The translations under genes and the position numbers were made by a program. 10,553 nt of DNA from Microcaldota archaeon. GTDB taxonomy: Archaea; Micrarchaeota; Micrarchaeia; Micrarchaeales; CABMGC01. The notes beneath the pieces were generated by a model. It did no database searches and had not been told where the DNA came from. It was given only the letters and a program-made list of their open reading frames with translations. The DNA lies in NCBI GenBank assembly GCA_027340645.1, contig DAHWQN010000015.1:1-10553 (forward strand), read 5' to 3'. Position 1 is the stretch's first letter; every line of letters begins with the position of its first letter. Positions 6,216 to 10,553 of this stretch are shown in pieces.

Positions 6216-6926
6216 ATGGGAAAACGACTTAAGCAGCAAAGGCGCGGAAAAGGCAGTAATGCCTATACAAAGCCACCACACCACTTCAAGGTGGATGTCA
6301 TGTTCACTAATCATTCTGCAAAGATGAACGGCGAGGTCATCGACTTCATAGACGATCCGGGGCATACTGCTCCATTGATGTTAGTAAGATACGATGATTT
6401 CAGTGAAAACACCCTCATAGCTCCTGAAGGCATAAAAATAGGCGACAAGATACAGGAAGGCAGTGGCGCGGCTCTCACACTTGGCAGTGTTTTGCAGATT
6501 GGAGACATACCAGACGGCATGCCTATATACAACATCGAGTCAAAGCCTGGAGACGGAGGAAAGTTAGCAAGGACAGCAGGCTGTTATGCTACAGTAGCAG
6601 CGCATACTGAAAATACAGTTACAGTGCTCCTTCCATCCAAGCATACTATAATATTGAACAAAGAGTGCAGGGCAGCGCTTGGCGCTGCTGCAGGCGGCGG
6701 AGCAAAGACAAAGCCGATCATGAAGGCAGGAAAGAATTTCTACATAAAGCACGCAGTAAACAGGACATGGCCTACAAACAGGGGTGTCAAGTCAAATCCT
6801 GTCGACCACCCATTTGGTGGAAAGCAGCACCACAAGGGGGCATCAAGTATGGTGTCCAGAAATGCTCCTCCTGGAGCAAAGGTTGGGCATATCGCCGCAA
6901 GGCGTGTAGGGAGAAGGAAGAGGTGA
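6216..6926 (+). CDS. rpl2: Large-subunit ribosomal protein L2 (uL2)
   Basis: L2 is needed for subunit joining and sits near the peptidyl-transferase centre. The 236-residue product has the archaeal N-terminus MGKRLKQQRRGKGS, KVDVMF, the central PGDGGKLARTAGCYATV (111-127), and the signature NPVDHPFGGKQHHKG (194-208) with the conserved His198. It ends in a basic tail GHIAARRVGRRKR. ATG 6216 is supported by GGTAA four bases upstream; the upstream TTG at 6198 only adds MYKGNE and overlaps rpl23. A 10-bp gap separates it from rpl23. Confidence 0.97.
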   Translation: MGKRLKQQRRGKGSNAYTKPPHHFKVDVMFTNHSAKMNGEVIDFIDDPGHTAPLMLVRYDDFSENTLIAPEGIKIGDKIQEGSGAALTLGSVLQIGDIPDGMPIYNIESKPGDGGKLARTAGCYATVAAHTENTVTVLLPSKHTIILNKECRAALGAAAGGGAKTKPIMKAGKNFYIKHAVNRTWPTNRGVKSNPVDHPFGGKQHHKGASSMVSRNAPPGAKVGHIAARRVGRRKR

Positions 6927-6930
6927 ATGA

Positions 6931-7323
6931 ATGCCAAGAGTTTTTACTTTCAGAGGCAAAAGCGGAGATGAATTAAAGAAACTGTCAAAGGAGCAATATC
7001 TATCTATGGTTACATCCAGGCAGAGACGTGCGATTAAACGCAACTCATTGGACTACAGAGAGCTTATAGATAAGATAGAGGCTGCAAAGAAGATTAACTC
7101 CGATAAGCCGATAAAGACCCGTGTGCGCGAGGCAGTAATACTTCCAGATTGGATAGGGCGTAAGATTGCAGTGCATACTGGTAAAGAGTACAAGGACATG
7201 GTCATTACAGAAGAGATGCTCGGCCACAGGCTCGGTGAGTACGCATTCACAACTAAGCGCGTGCAGCACTCAGCACCAGGTATACGCGCAACTCGTGGCA
7301 GCAAGTTCTTAGCGGTGAAGTAA
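6931..7323 (+). CDS. rps19: Small-subunit ribosomal protein S19 (uS19)
   Basis: The 130-residue product is the archaeal S19, which sits in the head of the 30S subunit near the A-site finger. The basic N-terminal extension contains MVTSRQRRAIKR (26-37), followed by KTRVREAVILPDWIGRKIAV (62-81), HTGKEYKDMVIT (82-93), EMLGHRLGEYAFT (95-107) and HSAPGIRATRGSKF (113-126). GAGGTGA at 6920-6926 overlaps the rpl2 stop codon and ends four bases before the ATG, the strongest ribosome binding site in the window. It overlaps rpl22 by one base. Confidence 0.97.
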   Translation: MPRVFTFRGKSGDELKKLSKEQYLSMVTSRQRRAIKRNSLDYRELIDKIEAAKKINSDKPIKTRVREAVILPDWIGRKIAVHTGKEYKDMVITEEMLGHRLGEYAFTTKRVQHSAPGIRATRGSKFLAVK

Positions 7324-8117
7324 TGGGTTATTCATTTAACATCAAGATGGACAAGGCCAACATGGCATTTGCACAGCGCAGCGACGTTAACGTCAGCTAT
7401 AAAGATCTCGGGGCAGTGTGCGATGCAGTAAGATATCTCAAGGCCGGAGTCGCATTGAAGCTAGTTGATAGGCTGGCAGAGAAGGCAATGCCTGTGCCTT
7501 ACAGGCGCCACAACAAGCACATGGGCGCAAGGAGTGAACTTCACGGAAGAAAGGGCGCATATCCAATAAAAGCTGCAAAAGAGGTGCGGGTGGCAATACA
7601 GAATGCTATAGCAAATGCGGCAAACAACGCCATGGACGGAGATGAAATGGTTATAATCCACGCATGCGCAAACAAAGGCAGGATAGAGCGTAGATATCCA
7701 TCAAAGGGAAGCATAGGCTGGGGCCGTGGAATGTACGGCAGATCAGCAACGATGCACAGTGACCTTGAGTACGCTAAGATAGAGATAGCACTTGCATATC
7801 CTGATTCAAAAGGTCTGTCAAAGAATATGAAGTACTTTATATCAAGAAAGGGCTCTATTGAAAAGATAGTCAGCCGTATATCAAAAGACGTAAAGCCAAA
7901 GCAGAAAGAGAAGAAAGAAAACAAGGAGAAGGGTACAGAAAAGAAGGCTAATGATTCAAAAATTCAGGAAGGCAAGAAGGAACAGAAGGCAGAAGTGAAA
8001 TCTGAGAAGAAACATGAGGTTCAGAAAGCAGAGGATAATAAGCAAGAGACAACAGCACAAGGGAAGCAAACTGTTCCTGCAAACGGAGCAGAATCTGCAG
8101 GGGCAAATAGTGAGTGA
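7323..8117 (+). CDS. rpl22: Large-subunit ribosomal protein L22 (uL22) with long charged C-terminal tail
   Basis: Residues 1 to about 160 are archaeal L22: VPYRRHNKHMG (58-68), GRKGAYPIKAAKEV (75-88), NAIANAANNA (94-103), a MVIIHACANKGRIERRYP strand (109-126) and the hairpin region GSIGWGRGMYGRSA. L22 lines the exit tunnel. Typical archaeal L22 is about 150-160 residues, but this one has 264. From about 191 the sequence becomes low-complexity Lys/Glu/Gln/Ala (KPKQKEKKENKEKGTEKK…) and then neutral, ending GAESAGANSE. The tail is very likely disordered. GGTGA four bases before the ATG (7314-7318) and a one-base overlap with rps19 support the start. Coupled to rps3, whose ATG follows its stop directly. 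Confidence 0.94.
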   Translation: MGYSFNIKMDKANMAFAQRSDVNVSYKDLGAVCDAVRYLKAGVALKLVDRLAEKAMPVPYRRHNKHMGARSELHGRKGAYPIKAAKEVRVAIQNAIANAANNAMDGDEMVIIHACANKGRIERRYPSKGSIGWGRGMYGRSATMHSDLEYAKIEIALAYPDSKGLSKNMKYFISRKGSIEKIVSRISKDVKPKQKEKKENKEKGTEKKANDSKIQEGKKEQKAEVKSEKKHEVQKAEDNKQETTAQGKQTVPANGAESAGANSE

Positions 8118-8924
8118 ATGGTAGTCGAGCGAAAGTTTATACAGGATCTGATAATAAAGAGAAGCATATCAAAGTACATGGAAAATGCACTTACACGCGC
8201 AGGCTTTTCACGTGTAGAGATACAGAAAACTCCAGTCATAACCCGGATAACGCCTTATGTTATGAATCCCGGCAGAGTCATAGGCCGCGGAGGAGAAACT
8301 ATAGACGGGCTCACAGAAACAATGAAAAAGAAGTTCAAGCTCGATAATCCGCAGATAAGCGTTGCTGACGTTGCAAATGCTAAACTCGAGCCTCGGCTCG
8401 TGGCAAAATCAATAGCCAATGCCCTTGAAAGAGGGATAAATCCAAGAAGGCTTATACACACTGCAATAAAGGAAATAATGCAAAATGGCGCACTGGGTGC
8501 AGAGATAGTCGCGAAGGGAAAGCTCGCATCCAAGGGTGCTAGAGCCAAGAAGATGAAGGTAAGGCTCGGTTATCTCCCTAAATCCGGAAACTCGTCAAAA
8601 CTCGTTGATGTTGCGCAGATAGCATCATACCCTAAGTATGGTGCAATAGGCGTCACTGTACGCATAGTGCAGCCAGGCACGAAGTTCCCTGACAGGGACA
8701 TCAAGCAGGTTGCCCTGCCAAAGAGCATAGCAGCATCTGAATTTAGAAAGAGCGCACCATATGGTTCGCCTAGGCCATATGCTCAAAGATCATCATCACC
8801 ATCATATGCGCGCACTTCTAATAACGCACCGCATCAACCTGCCGCTACGCCTCCAGCCACTCCACCTGCAACTTCTTCTACAGAGAAGAAGCCCGAAGCA
8901 CAGTCCACTAATAAGCAAGAGTAA
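8118..8924 (+). CDS. rps3: Small-subunit ribosomal protein S3 (uS3) with Pro/Ala/Ser-rich C-terminal tail
   Basis: S3 forms part of the mRNA entry site of the 30S subunit. The 268-residue product has the N-terminal MVVERKFIQDLIIKRSISKY, a type II KH domain with NPGRVIGRGGETID (50-63; GRGG loop at 56-59), and the C-terminal domain with GAEIVAKGKLASKGARAKKM (127-146) and the VRIVQPGTKFPD end (181-192). From about 205 to 268 a low-complexity tail follows, rich in Pro, Ala, Ser and Thr (ATPPATPPATSS at 243-254) and ending in a charged stretch. Such a tail is longer than in most archaeal S3. AGTGA lies four bases before the ATG, which abuts the rpl22 stop. It is the last gene of the operon; a T-run follows. 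Confidence 0.95.
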   Translation: MVVERKFIQDLIIKRSISKYMENALTRAGFSRVEIQKTPVITRITPYVMNPGRVIGRGGETIDGLTETMKKKFKLDNPQISVADVANAKLEPRLVAKSIANALERGINPRRLIHTAIKEIMQNGALGAEIVAKGKLASKGARAKKMKVRLGYLPKSGNSSKLVDVAQIASYPKYGAIGVTVRIVQPGTKFPDRDIKQVALPKSIAASEFRKSAPYGSPRPYAQRSSSPSYARTSNNAPHQPAATPPATPPATSSTEKKPEAQSTNKQE

Positions 8925-8995
8925 TCGAAGCAAGAGCATACTCGGCAAAAGAGTTGGCTGCCACAGTTCAGAGTCCATACTCGCTGCGTATTGCC

Positions 8996-9002
8996 TTTTT
9001 TT
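8996..9002 (+). terminator. T-run terminator after the ribosomal operon
   Basis: Seven consecutive T follow about 70 bp after the rps3 stop, the usual form of an archaeal terminator (poly-U without an obligatory hairpin). The preceding segment has a weak inverted pair GGCAA (8944-8948) / TTGCC (8991-8995) and a direct repeat CATACTCG (8937-8944 and 8976-8983). Nothing else was found in the 177-bp gap apart from the next promoter. Confidence 0.5.
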
Positions 9003-9073
9003 CTAATCATCCTTAGGCGTGAATTACCAGAGGTGCCGTATTTTTGGAGGCCTTTTCATAAGGGACACAAGAG

Positions 9074-9081
9074 CTTAATAA
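9074..9081 (+). promoter_or_regulatory. TATA-like box for tyrS
   Basis: CTTAATAA is centred about 25 bp before ATG 9102, which would give a leaderless or nearly leaderless mRNA, separate from the ribosomal operon. Confidence 0.4.
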
Positions 9082-9101
9082 TTTTGACTTTCAAAAGGCA
9101 T

Positions 9102-10169
9102 ATGAGTTCTATGGACATACAGACAAAAATCGATATAATAAAATCTGATCCTACAGAAGAGATAATCACCGACGAGGACCTGGTTTCAGTACTTGAGACC
9201 AAAGAACATCCAAAGCACTACGTCGGATTTGAGATAAGTGGCATGCTTCACGTAGGCCATATACTCGTGGTAGGCAAGAAGGTCAATGACCTTGCAAAAG
9301 CAGGAGTAGATACGCAGCTGCTAATCGCAGACTGGCATACAGTTGCGAATCAGAAACTCGGAGGCGATTGGGATCGCATAAAGAAGGCAGCTGAATTCTA
9401 TAAGAAGCTGTTCAGCATAACGTGCCCTAAATCGAAGATAGTGCTCGGTTCAGACCTATATCACAACAACGATGAATATTGGCAGGAGGTTATGAAAATA
9501 TCAGCAAAAACTACCATAGCAAGGGCTACACGCACATTGATAATACAGGGAAGAAGCGAGAAAGACACGCTCCATGTGTCGCAATACATATACCCGATGA
9601 TGCAGGTTGCTGATATACGCGCTCTTGATGTAGACATATCGCATGCCGGAATGGACCAGCGAAAGGTTCACATGCTCGCACGAGAGGTATTCGGCGAGCT
9701 GGGCAACAAGCGCCCGCTCGCATTGCTGCATACGCACCTACTGCAATCTCTCCTCGAACCGCCGAAGGTACGTGAGAATGCAACAAAAGAGGAGATAACC
9801 ACCGCAATGAAGATGAGCAAGTCCAAACCTGGCTCAAGCATAAAGATACTTGCCAGCAATGATGAGATAAGTAAGATAATATCGAGCGGATGGTGCCCTG
9901 AGGGCATAGTGGATGAGAATCCTGTCCTCGGGCTGTGCAAATACATAATATTCCCGCATTTGGGCAAGATGAACATAGAGCGCGACAGGAAGTACGGCGG
10001 CGATATAGAGTTTACATCATATACTGAAATCGAGAAGTATTTCTCAGAGAAGAAGCTCCACCCTATGGATCTCAAGAACGCTGTATCATCTTCTATGATA
10101 AAGATAATAGAGCCGATATCAAGCAAGTTCAGAAATGAGAAAGCAGATATAGAAAAGCTTTTCGCGTAA
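9102..10169 (+). CDS. tyrS: Tyrosyl-tRNA synthetase (archaeal type, class Ic)
   Basis: This enzyme attaches tyrosine to tRNA-Tyr in the cytosol. The 355-residue product has YVGFEISGMLHVGHI (40-54) with the HIGH-type signature HVGH (50-53) and Tyr40 in the amino-acid pocket. YIYPMMQVADI (162-172) places Tyr164, Gln168 and Asp171 where the archaeal enzyme contacts tyrosine, and GMDQRKVHMLARE (183-195) supplies Gln186. KMSKS is intact at 237-241. The HPMDLKNAV segment (320-328) matches the anticodon-binding side. These residues separate it from TrpRS. ATG 9102 is taken on TATA spacing; ATG 9111 (MDIQTK) aligns equally well with family N-termini. An upstream in-frame start at 8991 falls inside the T-run and is rejected. 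Confidence 0.92.
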   Translation: MSSMDIQTKIDIIKSDPTEEIITDEDLVSVLETKEHPKHYVGFEISGMLHVGHILVVGKKVNDLAKAGVDTQLLIADWHTVANQKLGGDWDRIKKAAEFYKKLFSITCPKSKIVLGSDLYHNNDEYWQEVMKISAKTTIARATRTLIIQGRSEKDTLHVSQYIYPMMQVADIRALDVDISHAGMDQRKVHMLAREVFGELGNKRPLALLHTHLLQSLLEPPKVRENATKEEITTAMKMSKSKPGSSIKILASNDEISKIISSGWCPEGIVDENPVLGLCKYIIFPHLGKMNIERDRKYGGDIEFTSYTEIEKYFSEKKLHPMDLKNAVSSSMIKIIEPISSKFRNEKADIEKLFA

Positions 10170-10198
10170 AGTTCCTGAAATGAATCGCCGGGATTGGG

Positions 10199-10240
10199 AC
10201 TTTCCAAACCTTGGTTTTCTTTAAACTTTTCCAAAAGTTT
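10199..10240 (-). other. Putative 42-nt tRNA intron in the T-loop (position 60/61 or 59/60)
   Basis: The segment sits between T-loop TTCAAAT and 3' T-stem CCCAA. Because both ends carry a T, the borders can shift by one (10200-10241). The flanks can fold as outer helix TTGGG/CCCAA, a short TTC/GAA helix and an inner helix AAAC/GTTT, with AAA and AGT as unpaired bulges. This is close to, but not a strict, bulge-helix-bulge splice motif. Internally AAACTTT pairs with AAAGTTT. Introns at non-canonical tRNA positions are known in several archaea. Confidence 0.75.
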
Positions 10241-10279
10241 ATTTGAACCCAAAAGGCCCGAAGGCCACCAGATCTCGAG

Positions 10280-10292
10280 TTTCGCCGCGCAC
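10280..10292 (-). other. Putative 13-nt tRNA intron in the anticodon arm
   Basis: The anticodon stem CCAGA/TCTGG encloses 20 nt, so 13 must be removed to restore a 7-nt loop. Removing this segment leaves C32 T33 C34 G35 A36 G37 A38. Shifting the borders by one or two bases keeps anticodon CGA; shifting by three gives GGA. No strict bulge-helix-bulge could be drawn; a relaxed form is assumed. Confidence 0.6.
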
Positions 10293-10346
10293 TCTGGCGC
10301 GATACCTGGTTCTGCCATCCCGGCTCGCAAATATTTGGTGCTTAAA

Positions 10347-10356
10347 GTTTATAAAT
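10347..10356 (-). promoter_or_regulatory. TATA box of the tRNA-Ser gene
   Basis: On the minus strand this reads ATTTATAAAC. Its centre is 27 bp upstream of the tRNA 5' G (10324), so transcription is predicted at or within a few bases of position 1. It lies just after the rtcB stop codon. Confidence 0.65.
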
Positions 10357-10367
10357 GCGGAGCATGC

Positions 10368-10553
10368 CTATCCCTTTATTACAATCATCGGCATGTTCTT
10401 CGACACTATCTTTGCGAGTCCTGCCTTTTCAACAACACTCACAACCTCATCCGGATTCTTATAGGCCCACTCTGCCTCTTCGCTTATTAGTTTCCTGGTG
10501 CGCACGCGTATCTCTATTCCTTTATCCTTAAGGCCCTTAAATGTTTTTTCAGC
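10368..10553 (-). CDS. rtcB: tRNA-splicing ligase RtcB, C-terminal end (runs off the right edge)
   Basis: An open frame of 61 codons enters from the right edge and stops at TAG (10370-10368). The translated end has KGIEIRVR, then EEAEWAYKNPDEVVSVVEKA and finally GLAKIVSKNMPMIVIKG. This matches the RtcB C-terminus pattern 'EEAPxAYKDxDEVVxVVxxAGIAxxVxRLxPxxVIKG', including the terminal Lys-Gly. RtcB is the GTP-dependent ligase that joins tRNA exons after intron removal in archaea, using a guanylylated histidine that lies outside this window. Only the last 61 residues are visible, so intactness of the active site cannot be judged. It is followed 43 bp downstream, on the same strand, by the two-intron tRNA-Ser gene. 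Confidence 0.85.
   Translation of the reverse strand, partial: AEKTFKGLKDKGIEIRVRTRKLISEEAEWAYKNPDEVVSVVEKAGLAKIVSKNMPMIVIKG

Larger units (their letters stand above)
10186..10324 (-). tRNA. tRNA-Ser (anticodon CGA, or GGA), interrupted by two introns
   Basis: Read on the minus strand, acceptor arms GCCGGGA (10324-10318) and TCCCGGC (10193-10187) pair perfectly. After them comes discriminator G73 (10186), with no encoded CCA. Between them are T8, a D-arm with A14, GG at 18-19 and A21, and an anticodon stem CCAGA/TCTGG. A class II variable arm GGCC-TTCG-GGCC follows, then T-stem TTGGG/CCCAA with T-loop TTCAAAT. The anticodon loop holds 20 nt instead of 7, and the T-loop is separated from the 3' T-stem by 42 nt. 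Removing 13 + 42 nt leaves 84 nt, right for tRNA-Ser. Class II form, discriminator G and a CT-CGA-GA loop argue for Ser rather than Leu. Exact intron-1 borders decide CGA versus GGA, both Ser. An A12·C23 mismatch in the D-stem is the one weak point. Confidence 0.85.

Noticed and set aside
7541..7924. Minus-strand frame of 127 codons with a Phe-rich start
   Set aside because: It is antisense to L22. The Phe/Ser-rich N-terminus is simply the complement of the Lys/Glu-rich tail.
8937..8995. Possible small RNA formed by GGCAA/TTGCC and the CATACTCG direct repeat
   Set aside because: The pairing is only 5 bp over a long loop, and no C/D or H/ACA box or promoter was found. It is kept only as a note with the terminator.
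8991..9101. N-terminal extension of TyrRS by 37 residues
   Set aside because: It would start in the T-run and cross the predicted TATA box. Family N-termini align at MSSMDIQ.
9668..10330. Long (220-codon) minus-strand frame
   Set aside because: It is antisense to tyrS, whose HVGH, KMSKS and tyrosine-pocket motifs are intact, and it runs through the tRNA gene.
10194..10490. Plus-strand open frame covering the tRNA and the rtcB end
   Set aside because: It is antisense to the tRNA-Ser and to the RtcB C-terminus, both of which have much stronger signatures. Its translation shows no family pattern.
1..10553. CRISPR array
   Set aside because: No regularly spaced direct repeats are visible anywhere in the window.

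Overview
The window is archaeal. It carries archaeal/eukaryal-type proteins (ribosomal protein L15e, Pth2-type peptidyl-tRNA hydrolase, the primase catalytic subunit PriS, the KEOPS subunit Pcc1, an archaeal-type TyrRS and RtcB), TATA boxes about 26 bp upstream of predicted transcript starts, and a tRNA gene interrupted by introns with no encoded CCA. Purine-rich Lys/Arg codons, frequent ATA for Ile, a shortened ribosomal cluster and a multi-intron tRNA would fit a small-genome lineage such as DPANN/Micrarchaeota. That placement is inference; no marker here proves it.

Layout. Bases 1-407 (minus) are the N-terminal part of a probable IS transposase running off the left edge, with a perfect 10-bp hairpin just upstream. 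A small SET-domain protein (565-951, plus) converges with pth2 (minus). Upstream of pth2 on the minus strand is a glycine-rich putative membrane protein of unknown function, divergent from the primase gene priS (1926-3098, plus). A 226-bp gap holds a strong TATA box and a structured leader. It opens a tightly packed plus-strand operon: rpl15e, pcc1, rpl3, rpl4, rpl23, rpl2, rps19, rpl22, rps3 (3325-8924). Genes abut or overlap by a few bases, and most starts sit 4-5 nt after a GGTRA-like ribosome binding site. L22 and S3 carry long low-complexity C-terminal tails. After a T-run comes a separately promoted tyrosyl-tRNA synthetase gene (9102-10169), where L29/S17/L14 genes would be expected in a standard archaeal S10-type cluster.

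The right end is the most notable part. Between TyrRS and the C-terminal end of rtcB, on the minus strand, lies a 139-nt gene for a class II tRNA, read as tRNA-Ser. It has a 13-nt insertion in the anticodon arm and a 42-nt insertion in the T-loop/T-stem. Removing both gives an 84-nt, nearly canonical tRNA. A TATA box is centred 27 bp before the tRNA 5' base, so the transcript may start at or very near position 1. RtcB, the archaeal tRNA-splicing ligase, ends 43 bp upstream on the same strand.

Together the genes are mainly translation machinery (ribosomal proteins, TyrRS, Pth2), tRNA maturation (Pcc1/KEOPS, RtcB, an intron-rich tRNA) and replication priming (PriS), flanked by one mobile element.
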